A program made the translations under genes and the position numbers. The notes under the pieces are model-generated. The model did no database searches and had not been told where the DNA came from. It saw only the letters and a list, made by a program, of their open reading frames with translations. Shown here in pieces: positions 45,231 through 55,878 of a DNA stretch of 64,000 nt (within the stretch, counting starts at the first letter, position 1; the number at the start of each line of letters is the position of its first letter). This DNA comes from Pristionchus mayeri (lineage: Eukaryota > Nematoda > Chromadorea > Rhabditida > Neodiplogasteridae). The stretch covers positions 17,888,365 through 17,952,364 of the forward strand of contig BTRK01000006.1 of assembly GCA_036245805.1 (NCBI GenBank), written 5' to 3'.

Positions 45231-45752
45231 CAGTGCCGCACAGTCTCCTCCCAAACGAGAGCGGCGCGGCGTGGCGCGGCGGGTCGCATTAGGTCGCATC
45301 ACTCCCAGATGCGCTTCAAAGTGTGTATTTTTCGCTGTATTTTCGGATGTGGGTTCTTCTGATAACTGCCAATCGTTCTGCGAAATCTACATTTCAAACT
45401 ATTCAGTTTGAAGTACCGTACGGGTGGGACATCCTTGGAGTCCCCTCTCCTCCTCTCCCCTCATTTCTCTACGACACCGCTACTAGCCTGAATAAAGAGG
45501 AATGGTATCGTAGGGAAATGAGCGGAGGGGGATGAGAGGGACTCCAAAGATGACCTATCCAAACAGAAGCTCAAACTTAATATTTCGAAACGCAGATTTC
45601 GCAGATCGATTGGTTGTTATAAAAAACCCAAATAGAAAAAAAAATCAGCTAAAAATACACACTTTGAAGTGTCTTTGGAAGTGATGCGACCTAATGCGAC
45701 CCGCCGCGCCACGCCGCGCCGCTCTCGTCTGGGAGGAGAACGTGCGGTACTG
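45231..45752. mobile_element. 520-bp foldback MITE with GC-rich ends
   Basis: Left end CAGTGCCGCAC...CTCCTCCC and GAGCGGCGCGGCGTGGCGCG pair with CGCGCCACGCCGCGCCGCTC...GGGAGGAG...GTGCGGTACTG on the right. The inner arms (GGTCGCATTAGGTCGCATCA against TGATGCGACCTAATGCGACC type strings) also pair. It sits immediately 3' of family member B. The GC-rich ends contrast strongly with the AT-rich flanks. Confidence 0.85.
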
Positions 45753-45855
45753 TATTTCTTATACAGAATCATGAATAAACTTCGTGAACAAATTAATTGT
45801 TGATTTTTCAATTTACGAATCGAAAACGTGAGCACGTGTTTTCGAAAGAAAAAAG

Positions 45856-46140
45856 GGGGCATAGCTCAGCCGGTAGTGTGTCTGGCTGAGCGACGCAAGG
45901 TCCCGGGTTCGAATCCCGTCCGCAACAAGACCACCCCAACAGGCCGACCAAGCCTGGTCCAATTGGTGCTGGTACTAAAACCAGGAGTAAAGGGGCGGCG
46001 TCGCCGGCTGGCAACTGAGTGACAACCTATGCCGCTAAATGCTATCGATGCGTACACACCGATCAAAAGACACCTGCGCATGTTCCGCGCGTTGAAAAAT
46101 ACGCTGAAGACGGAACTACCTTTACCTTTACCTTTACCTA
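45856..46140 (+). mobile_element. tRNA-derived SINE
   Basis: The tRNA-like head has an A box (TAGCTCAGCCGGTAGTG, from about 45862) and a B box (GGTTCGAATCC, about 45906-45916) with a tRNA-like arm pattern (GGTCCCGGGTTCGAATCCCG). It is followed by about 170 bases of tRNA-unrelated body and a simple tail of ACCTTT repeats (46119-46140). This is the standard layout of a pol III-transcribed SINE. A LINE partner is not visible in the window. Confidence 0.85.
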
Positions 46141-46657
46141 TATGGGAAGTTTTGAAAGCGATTTCCTGGTCAGAATTTTGCGCTGAATTTTCTGTGAATA
46201 TTTCATGAATTTTGGGATATATGAGTTCCGGTCGGTTCCATGTCAGTTAGCATTTTCAGGTGTTCAGCCTGACCATGCAAAAAAGCAACTTTGAAAAAAC
46301 GCCATCATAGTGGTTGTCACTGTACAAATATTTCGAATCAGACCTTGTGGCAGCGCTGAACTCTAGGGAGACCACAGAGAGGGTGATGAAGGAAGACACC
46401 GAGATAGATGAGTACAGTGGTCGAATAGGAGAGAGAGCCCAGGGAATGGAGAGAAGCAGAGGACTTCCGGTCACGCGGTTCCTCGTTCTATTCGCGGTTC
46501 TTCGTGTCTACTATTTTGAACTATTCTGCCGCCATTCAGTCATTACCTCTTTCATTAATAGTTTGCGTGCTTTTATATTGTTTTTTCACAACCCTTTCGT
46601 TCTGCTCCCGAATCTTCTCATTTCCAAGATCATTTACATTTCCCAGGTAGTGGATCA

Positions 46658-49600
46658 ATGTATCACGGCTTCAACAACCCATTCTTCGGTGGAGAAGAGA
46701 ACAGGAATGAACAAGTGAACATTACTGTCAGCATTTCGTCCTGAAAATATTTCGATATCTCGTTCTTAAAGTTTTGCGATGAAACATCAATTAATGCAGG
46801 GAATTTACAACAATAATAAAACAGACAATTTACAAGCAGGTTAATCAATCTCCTTCTTCTTCGCCCAATTCTCGCATCGATCACAATTCACCCAACAGGT
46901 GGGAGCAATTATAAAATATAGTTTCAGTTTCTGGGTGATGATTGAAATGACCTCATATACATTTTATGAATAATAAGGTATATTTCAAACATTTATATTG
47001 ATTTTTAGGAAGCGTCTCTATCAAGATTCAATCATCCCAGCTGAAATCGTCATCAACAATGAAAATACGGTGAGTCGCAGTGCCAATATCGATCTCATTT
47101 TCGATCTTCCTTTTTTAATAACTGAGAATTGGTCAAATTACCGAATTGCTGCAGAATCCTAACCACGCGCAGCTGGGGAAAAACGATGTCATTGCATTGC
47201 CCATAAGCAGGTATCCTGTAGCTCTGTCATTGTATCAATCATTGATAGAAGGTCTACGGTTTCAAATTTTTGCTCGCAATCAAGATTAAACAATTTCAAT
47301 AATTGTGCGCAGGGCCGTCATGCTTGCCTATCTGAGTTCTCCAGACAAATTCGACTGCGCCGTCTCGATTCACTATCCAATTGTGGTCCAGAAGAGTTAC
47401 GGAACCGAGAAGAGGTAAGACACCTTCGTTTCGGAATTATTCGATTATATTACAGATGATGAAAAAGATAATGATGTTTTTCCAGATTTTTCTGCCCTCC
47501 TCCAATCGTGACCCTGGGCGGAGAGGGATGGGAGCAGAAGAGAATTGGAATCGAGAGGTATTCTCGCTTTATCGATCGATCCAGGAACCCTGAATAATGT
47601 ACCCTATTCAGGATGTGTGGGGACAGTCAAGCCAGCAAGCTGATCTGCAAAATCGGGATTTACAGCTCTGAGCAGGTGCCTGCGCGACTCGAATTCGCAG
47701 GTGATAAGGTAAGAATCTGGAAATGCCGCTTTATTGTATAAAGTACAGTGTTGCAGTCCAATCAATATCCTTTTCAGATGCACGGTGCCGCAAAATCGAT
47801 CTATATAACGGACGTGGATAAGAGAAAGTACTTCGAACTCTCTGTTAATCTCAACTACGAATGTAATCTCGGAATTGGGATGATTTCCACGAGAGAAATC
47901 AAGGTGAGCATACTGAGGTGGTTGAAGGAATTTATCGTTACGGCAATTTCGGTTCTAGTAAGCTTGTGCTCGTTAGCATCGAGTGGTGAATTTTCAGGTA
48001 ATCTCTAAGCCGTCGCACAAAAAGCAGAGCGTAAACGTAGCGACGAAAGACTTGCTCATCAAGAGCGGAAGCATGGTGAGGATTTCTTGATGAATTCATT
48101 CATTTACCGAAATAGATTTACTCCGATACATACTGAGGATATGAAATTAACGCTGTCTTTGTTGCCTGAAGAAAACCAAGAATGTTATGATTTACTTGAG
48201 AATATTTAAATAGTAGAACCATTCTTTACAGATTGCCCTCTACAAGCGGACTCGTTCTCAGAGTATAACAACCAAATATCTTAACGTGCATGAAGGAAAT
48301 TTCACTGCTTCGTCTTCTAAATGGGCTGCATTCGAGATCCATCTCTGCACTGAAGGTACGCTTTGTCGCTTGATAGCAGTCGTTCTTCCGAATTCAACAC
48401 ACTAATTTCTCCAATGTAAAGGGGGCCAAAATTATGCACGAATTGAATAAAAACAGCACTGTTGCATGTGCCTTTTTGCAGAGAGCGAGGATGGGAAGAA
48501 CTGCATAGTGGAAGATGGATTCATTCGATACGGTAGGTCACAGTGATCGATAACTGACTTTACAGAACTAGCAATATTTCAGGAAACAAGATCAAACTGA
48601 TCGACGTGGAGTCTCGCATCTCACTACCAATTATGAGAATCAGAAAGGTACGGTAAAGAAGGATTTGGCAAGAACATGCTGACATAATTTTCTTTCGTTT
48701 AAGGTAGAGAAGGACGTCAACGTTCTACTCGGCAATTCGTCGACTGAAATTGTATCACAGATGCACAAGTGTGCATTCCAAGTAGGTGTATTGGGGAGGA
48801 GCCGGAAGGGGCGGAGCTATGACAGCTTTTCGAAAATTCTTATTTTTCTAGCTGGTTACTGAGTCTACTTTCCTCTGCAGCAGTCACTATCAAATCATCA
48901 CACAAGAGGTGGGAGAATGAAATCTATCTTGATTTCCGGGGAGATTTATACTATCGACCTGTTTAATCTGTCAAAAAGATGCGAGAAAAGTTGCGTAAAA
49001 AGTTGCGCAAAAAGTTCGCGAACTTCTGATTCTCTCCTGTTCGTGTGCTCTCTATTTTTCTCTAACAGGTCGTTGAAAAGTTCACGAACTTTTTGACGAA
49101 CTATGTTCGAAATTCGTGCTTTTCTTTTGTTTTACTTATTTTTAGGGATTATTTTTGCGTTTAGCTTATGAATACTTTGAAGGACAACCTTCCCTTAGCT
49201 GGAATAGCTTCAGAATACAGCGTAGTGAAAGTAAACACGGTTGGAGTAATTTTTTCGATTATGGGTCACCACTTTAACCACCCTGTAATGTCAAGCTATT
49301 CCATCAGAGGGAAGGTTGTCCTTATAATCAGTCATAAGTTAAAAGCAAAAATAATTGATAAAAATAAGTAAAACAAAAGAAAAGTACGAATTTCGAACGA
49401 ATTTATGCCGGTTTTTAACGAACTTTTCAAGGAGCTGCGTGAAAAGTTAGAGAAACGCGAGAGAGCACGCGTTCTTGAGAGAGGGAATAGGAAGCAGTGA
49501 TTGTTTACTTCCTTTTCCCTCTCTCGAAAACGCGTGCTCTCTCTTCTTTCTCTAACTTTTCACGCAGCTCCTTGAAAAGTTCGTTAAAAACCGGCCTAAA

Positions 49601-50947
49601 TTTGTTCGAAATTCGTACTTTTCTTTTGTTTTTCTTATTTTTATCAATTATTTTTGCTTTTAACTTATGACTGATTATAAGGACAACCTTCCCTCTGATG
49701 GAATAGCTTGACATTATAGGGTGGTTAAAGAGGTGACCCATAATCGAAAAAATTACTCCAACCGTGTTTACTTTCACTACGCTGTATTCTGAAGCTATTC
49801 CAGCTAAGGGAAGGTTGTCCTTCAAAGTATTCATAAGCTAAACGCAAAAATAATCCCTAAAAATAAGTAAAACAAAAGAAAAGCACGAATTTCGAACATA
49901 GTTCGTCGAAAAGTTCGTGAACTTTTCAACGACCTGGTTAGAGAAAAAGAGAGAGCACACGAACAGGAGAGAATCAGAAGTTCGCGAACTTTTTACGCAA
50001 CTTTTCTCGCAGATTTCTGACAGATTAAACAGGCCGTATGTTACTCTCTAATCTTTGATCTCAATTTCAGGCTACTCCACTGTCCACTGACACGCAACGC
50101 GCGCAGATTACTGAGATGGCAGCATGGATTATCGTCTTAACGGATACGGTAGATTATTGATTAGCATTGATTAACTCGAAAGATTACTGATTGGTTATGG
50201 CATTATATTAATGTATGCAAGTCGTCATAAATCTATTCAGGTCAAATATCGCTTCTACGAGGCCAATGGCCCTCCTCTCTGTCCTCCCCTGTCTCACTCT
50301 CCTAGAATGGAATCGTTCGAAATCGTCGGACCGCCTGGACGGCAGAGGTTGAACATTAGATTTCTTAAAGCAATCTTGTTTTATATTTCCAAACATTTGC
50401 AGTTTATTGAAAGACGATTGGGCCGATGCAAAAACGAAAATATTTTCAGGTTGGAGATCCTGGGCAAAGGATTCGATCCTAATGTCAAAGTGTGGCTGCA
50501 TACCGTGGAACTGGTAACAATGATCAGGTAAATATCACACCACGTCTTTCGTGGAATGGGAAGGATGATAAAGAAGACTATAACCAAAGTAATCGATCAT
50601 TGATTTTGTAGTAGCCTAAGTTCTGAGCGTGCGATAGCGGAGCTTCCCTCAGCTTCGGAAATGATGAAATTATGCCCCGAATTGGGAGGGTCGATCGATG
50701 AAGTGCCGGTATGGAGTCTATTGAAAGATGTTGTTGATAGGGGAAACCGCAAAATTGGCTGGATATCTGAAATTTAATTCTTATTTCGTTAAAGATCAGC
50801 TAAAGATAGCATTCATAATTCGGAAAAGCTGAGGTTAAATATTTCCAGCTGCCAATTTCCTTCGTGAGAAATGACGGGGTAGTCTATGGCACCTCTTTCA
50901 CCTACACATACAAGACCGCCGATGCATATCACTCTATGGAAGGTTAA
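46658..50947 (+). CDS. lag-1-like: CSL family transcription factor (LAG-1/RBP-J/Su(H)-like), 19 exons
   Basis: Nineteen exons (46658-46714, 46840-46898, 47009-47069, 47155-47210, 47313-47414, 47486-47557, 47612-47708, 47778-47903, 47998-48075, 48232-48355, 48482-48532, 48583-48647, 48704-48781, 48852-48908, 50071-50148, 50241-50347, 50450-50527, 50612-50708, 50849-50947) join in exact phase to 513 residues. CSL hallmarks in order: QKSYGTEKRFFCPPP (N-terminal Rel-like domain, DNA contact), YITDVDKRKYFELSV, ISKPSHKKQS, YKRTRSQSITTKYLNV and EGNFTASSSKWAAF (beta-trefoil domain, DNA and Notch RAM-contact face), MHKCAFQ, then an IPT/C-terminal domain ending SFVRNDGVVYGTSFTYTY. CSL proteins are the nuclear DNA-binding end of Notch signalling. 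The protein lacks a long N-terminal extension and is divergent between the conserved blocks. A 1.1-kb foldback element sits in intron 14. An acceptor (TTTCCCAG) lies 11 bases before the ATG and could be a trans-splice site. Confidence 0.9.
48955..50036. mobile_element. Long inverted repeat LIR-7a in an intron of the CSL gene
   Basis: Begins TCGACCTGTTTAATCTGTCA and ends with the inverse (CTGACAGATTAAACAGGCC); arms of about 0.54 kb meet near 49497. Arms contain AAGTTCGCGAACTTCTGA, GACAACCTTCCCTTAGCTGG and CAACCGTGTTTACTTTCACT type blocks in both orientations. It belongs to the same family as 57309-58368. Insertion in intron 14 leaves the flanking splice sites intact. Confidence 0.9.
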
Positions 50948-51062
50948 CAAAGATTTGTGAGATCTTAAATTCCAGAATACCTGCTTGATACCGTAAAATT
51001 CGTCATGTTATTTTTAAGTCGATTGTTACTTGATAAAATCAACTGTTATATTGTGAAGTAGA

Positions 51063-51777
51063 GTTGCCGGTACGAATACGAATAGTCGGTATTTGTTCGC
51101 ACCCTCTTCCCTTCCCTTTCTTCATCTCTCTCCCCCTGTTCGCTCGAGTGAGATCACTGCCAGTGGGTACGAATAGTTCGATCCCGGCGAATTATTCGGT
51201 AACCCTCTTCCCGTCTCTCCCCTCGGAAGAGAGATAGCGAATAATTCGATGAAAACGAACTATTCGTACCCGCTGGCAAGCGCGCGAACTATTCGTCGAG
51301 GGAGATGGGAGTAACCTCTCGATAGGAGCACGAACGAGAGTGGGTGGAAATTCGGTGGAAATTCGTTCCTGCATCCCTATTGTGAAGTCAGGACAGATCT
51401 GATTTGCCTCGCGAACGCGTTGAAGATTTTCACTATCCAATACATCGATTGCCTTCTTCTCTTTCTTCGTCCATTTCTCTAAATCTCCTGCACAACCTTC
51501 ACGTTCTCATCCGCAACATAGAGAATCGCGTAGCCACTGAATCCTCACAAACCGATTAAACTTGTTTACGTATTCCGAAGCAATCTCGCAAAAATCACGT
51601 TATTGATTATTCAAATTGATCAATAACAACTTCGTTCTCCATTCCATTCATTCATTGCTCGTTCTCCCCCTCCTCGGGAGTGGTCGCTCCTTCGAATTGT
51701 GGTGAGGAATCATTCGATTTCGTGTCTACTTCATCTTTTTATAGGTGATCTTTGATCTTTCTCTTTTCAGAATCTCG
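51063..51777. other. Intergenic between CSL gene and small gene
   Basis: Pyrimidine-rich with ATTCGTACC/GGTACGAAT-type repeated motifs (GAATAGTTCG, CGAACTATTCG) near 51085-51300 that can pair in several ways, forming small hairpins. No coding exon is called. Confidence 0.4.
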
Positions 51778-52114
51778 ATGTGCAAAGCTACGAAGCCGAA
51801 GAAAAAGAAGGAGAAGGAGCCCAAGACAGATGATGAAGTGAGTTCCTTACTAAATTGAAAAAAATAGATCTATCTGAGTAGCGTGATTAGCTGACAATAT
51901 TGGTTTTCCCTGTATATACGTGATGATTCAATTCAATTCCCTTCAGGAAGCTGCGCGAATAGCGAGATTGAAGGAGACTCTTGAGGCGAGAAGTCCGCCC
52001 ACTGTGTATCAACCGGGTGAGGAGCGGAAGGAGTTACGCTTCCCATTTCGGACACAGTTTTTCTCCATTGTTGTACAACTTCTTCAAGAAAATTTCGGCG
52101 TTTTTCGTGATTGA
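51778..52114 (+). CDS. Small Lys-rich protein of about 76 residues, unknown
   Basis: Exon 1 51778-51837 (MCKATKPKKKKEKEPKTDDE) follows a strong TTTTCAG acceptor 7 bases before the ATG, so the mRNA may be trans-spliced. Exon 2 starts 51947 (EAARIARLKETLEARSPPTV) and runs open to the TGA at 52114. A donor-like GGTGAGG just after TVYQPG (near 52017) might truncate exon 2 and lead elsewhere. The basic start followed by a charged helix is all that can be said. The 3' flank of this gene is duplicated at 59009-59139. Confidence 0.5.
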
Positions 52115-52188
52115 AAAGGCACATTTCTTGCTCTTTCTGACAGGAGAGAGATTGTGTGAGATGAAGGCAATAGTGACTAATGCTCTTT

Positions 52189-52322
52189 GAGATGCTTCCT
52201 CTCAACGGGCACTGGCAAAGATCCCGCAAATTTCCTCGCAATCGAAGAGTTGAGAGAGAGATGAAGAGAGGAAGAGAGCAGAGGACAACGAAAACATTAC
52301 ACTGATAAATATTCATTCTTGT
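52189..52322. repeat. Direct repeat with 59009-59139
   Basis: GATGCTTCCTCT, CACTGGCAAAGATCC, TCGAAGAGTTG/TCGAGAAGTTG, AGAGGACAACGAAAACATTA and CACTGATAAATATTCATTCT occur in the same order at both places, with small indels. A segmental duplication about 6.8 kb apart spans the array of F-box-like genes C and D. Confidence 0.85.
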
Positions 52323-52830
52323 GCCTATGTTATGCATCTACGTTTTTTTCAATTAATTATCAAGCCCAATCAGCAAATATCCAGTGCAAAAATGAGCACT
52401 CATGAACCTTTAAAAATGACAGTTTTCCTAGTTGTGGAGAGTACTTCAATTGCGAGAAACATCTCGAAATGATACGAAATTTTAGACGTTGTCGTTTGTT
52501 CGATAAATTAGCGACCTTAATGTTAGTATTTCTGTTTTTCGTTCGCAGCAAAACAACGACATACATCATATTCCAGTTGCGTAGATTCGGAGAGAGTAAA
52601 AGAGTGAGGCATAGATATTCGTGATAGAAACAAAATATTTGTAATGGTTTTAAAATTTGAGAAACTTGGCAGATCAAAGCATCGTAAAGTATCTATAAGA
52701 TAGAACAATCAATCCTATCTGATCATCAATATTCAATTGGTGGACACAAAGAATGCACCTTGAATTGATTTGCCCAATAGTCTAAGCGGTACTTCATTAT
52801 TGAACGTTGATGTAGTATTGGTTTATTACT

Positions 52831-54116
52831 TTAAATATCTGTAATCACCATCCGTGATGCAAGTTCTCTATCCATAATATTAAGAGGAATAGCAGAAACA
52901 GCGTATTCCCCCAGTTGGAATTTGGACCTAGTGCTCTCTATCATTGATTCAAAGGACACTTTCTTTCCAAGATGGTGGAAAAGCTGAATGAGATATTTTA
53001 GATCAGAGGTTATATCAGGTTTAGATCCGGGAATTTTAGATAAGATATTGTAGAACTTAAATTTGCTGAAATTGCAACAAACCTCAATCAAGTTTTCAGC
53101 CTCTCCAAGCGAAACCATGTAATTAGGAAAAGCAATCAATATAAGATGCTTGCATCGACGTTTCAGAATGTTTCGAATGACAGCGAACAATTTGCATTTA
53201 GGAGTATTTGCATTTCGCACAGTAATAAACAAAGAGTCAGAAATATTTGCCAACTCGAAAACAATGTCAATGCAATCTGAAAATGTTGATTCAGACATAT
53301 GATATTTGAATTCACACCATTGATGTTGACTAGCTTGCAATTGACGTATGAGGTATTTAACTGTTTCATCAGAGCAATGTATGGAGCGCTGAAAACCACA
53401 AATCGCAAAGAATAAGATAAGGCCTTACAAATTAGGAATTTCCGATATCATTGGAGTGATACTAATCCGATCAAGATACTTCCCCACGAACAAAACCGAG
53501 AACCATTCAACAATTCTCGGATCTGTATTTGCAATAGTGGCATCTTTAATTGTTACTCGTTGTGATAACTTCTTCAGGCTTTCGATGAAGTTATTCATGT
53601 GGTTATCATAAACGGTCATTTGTATTCTCTGTAATTGAATTTTTCGGAATACTAACATGAGTGTGTTTCGACGAGAACTTTGATAAAATGATGCAGCACT
53701 TACGAAGTACCTGTCGGCAAAATGTGATCTACGTAAAAAGACAGGCTGCAGAGCTTTGACACAAATTTTCCACAAACAATGCGATCTCGCATTGCTGGAC
53801 GTAATCGACAGCCCGATTTCATTTGGCATGACCTGAATGTGAAACAGAATATCTAAAACTTTTTAATGCACACCTCATGCTCGTAGTGGTACGATATGCC
53901 AACAGAGAAATTATCGACGATTGAATTTCTCATATTCAGAAAAGATACTTCAAGAGTTCTCTTCAGCGATCTATTCACCTAAACTCGTCGTAAATTTGAA
54001 AATAATTTACACAGTTAAGATCATGCCATTCTGAGAAGTTGCAGAGAATCGTCGTTTAAAAGCGTAAATATTTTCTCCATGGACTCTTGAGAATGATCAA
54101 GAAATTCAATAGACAT
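52831..54116 (-). CDS. F-box-like family member C (minus strand)
   Basis: Reads from ATG 54116 (MSIEFLDHSQESMEKIFTLL, DDSLQLLR) through the exon with SLKRTLEVSFLNMRNSIVDN, the exon opening MPNEIGLSITSSNARSHCLW and KICVKALQP, the exon with MTVYDNHMNNFIESLKKLSQ and VEWFSVLFVGK, the exon with APYIALMKQLNTSYVNC, the exon with ILKRRCKHLILIAFP, and the last exon LFHHLGKKVSFESMIEST ending RMVITDI with TAA at 52833-52831. It shares the exon junctions with members A, B and D. At the first junction the sequence reads AGAATG then GCATGA where others have GT, so either a GC donor is used or the first exon is damaged. It is divergently oriented to member D with a foldback between. Confidence 0.6.
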
Positions 54117-54293
54117 TTCATAAAATGTACTATTGTGAAAATATTATCTATATTTGGATTAGTAATTGACAAGAAGGAATGCAATTCCGGAAAACGTAAT
54201 AAGTTCGAAAAAGTTTTAGACGCTCTCCTAAACATCGTTCGTAGAAAATGCACCGTTACTGTATTCGCTGCACGCATTTTCGTTACGCACACA

Positions 54294-55316
54294 GTATATG
54301 AGGGCGTTTGCCGAAGAACCGAACATAGGCTGGCACAGCAAAAAAAGTCGATTTTCCAATTTCATGTGATTTGGGGTTCTCAAGGGTGCTGATGAAGATA
54401 GGCATACTCATTTTGCACGTGGAGCTTCTGTTGGCTCCAGATGACGTTGCGTCGAATTCAAATTTTCATGAATTCCTCGGCTCTATGAAGCGCCAAAATT
54501 AGCCGAACAAGTTTTCCGGGGTAGAATTTTATGATGAACACGCCTGTACACTTCATTTTTACTAATTTTGTAATTAAAAAATTAAAATTAAACTTTTCTC
54601 TAAGTAAATCCCGAGCTTAGCAAATACACCGATAGGAGCGCCGCAAAGAGAGGATTCCAAATCTACAATTTTGTCCAATTTCGACATCAAAATTTTAAGA
54701 AAACCTAAAAATAGTGGTAAGTTTTTGCTCGAATTGACTCATTCTCTCCCCTTGACCACGACTCTCTCTAACCCCACCACCATTCTCCCTCTGGCAGTCC
54801 TCCCTCCCCTGCCTCTCTCGCGGTGTGGTGAGAGAGAGTCGGATTCAAGGGGAGTGAATGAGTCAATTCAAGCAAAAACTGACCACTTTTTTTAGGTTTT
54901 CTTAAAATTTTGATGTCGAAATTGGACAAAATTGTAGATTTGGAATCCTCTCTTTGCGGCGCTCCTATCGGTGTATTTGCTAAGCTCGGGATTTACTTAG
55001 AGAAAAGTTGAATTTTTAATTTTTTAATTACAAAATTAGTAAAAATGAAGTATCCAGGCGTGTTCATCATAAAATTCTACCCCGGAAAACTTGTTCGGCT
55101 AATTTTGGCGCTTCATAGAGCCGAGGAATTCATGAAAATTTGAATTCGACGCAACGTCATCTGGAGCCAACAGAAGCTCCACGTGCAAAATGAGTATGCC
55201 TATCTTCATCAGCACCCTTGAGAACCCCAAATCACATGACATTGGAAAATCGACTTTTTTTGCTGTGCCAAAATATTCCGGATCTGCTCGAGTTTTGTGC
55301 AAACGCTCTCATATGC
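54294..55316. repeat. Long inverted repeat LIR-8 between divergent genes C and D
   Basis: TATATGAGGGCGTTTGC on the left pairs with GCAAACGCTCTCATATGCA on the right. TGGCACAGCAAAAAAAGTCG, GGGTTCTCAAGGGTGCTGAT, GAGCTTCTGTTGGCTCCAGA and GGTAGAATTTTATGATGAAC occur in both orientations; the centre is near 54805 with an imperfect loop rich in CTCTCTC. Arms are about 0.5 kb. Confidence 0.85.
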
Positions 55317-55878
55317 ACTAAATTTCTGCCTTATCTCAGCGATCTCATGAGAGGCGTGATATTTCCCTTTCGATTGTGGCACTACATTTCATGTTCCAAG
55401 TGGGCGTGCGAGACGGACATACGAAGAGAGAGAAGCCTCAAAGCAAAAAAGCGTTTATCATTCCCCGAATGAGAAACCCCATCCATCGTATCTTTGCCTT
55501 GGTAAGCACCTCTTAAATAGGGATGACAATTTAAGGATGAGAGGGAGCGCTACCTCCCGATTATCCACAATTCTCGCATTATCACGGGGCTCATTCAAAA
55601 AATTACATCCTCCGATTGCTAAGTTGCCCCCTGATGGACATCTCTAGGACCCAAAATAATGCCGATCTCATTTTTTTATGAAATACAGTGCGGCTTGAAC
55701 CACTGAATTCGCAGCATTAAAGCGATTATGGGATGGGGAGACTGTATACGAGCACAACTCTCTCAATTCCAACACGTTCCATGGTATAAGTAACGCGTCG
55801 TGGATACTGTAGGTGACTCCAAAACGACTCTACTTACAAGAAATTTCATTTAACATCGATAATCTTAACCTCGTGGAT

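Noticed and set aside
45808..46081. Overlapping open frames on both strands at 45.8-46.1 kb
   Set aside because: They fall on the tRNA-derived SINE and are explained by its GC-rich body.
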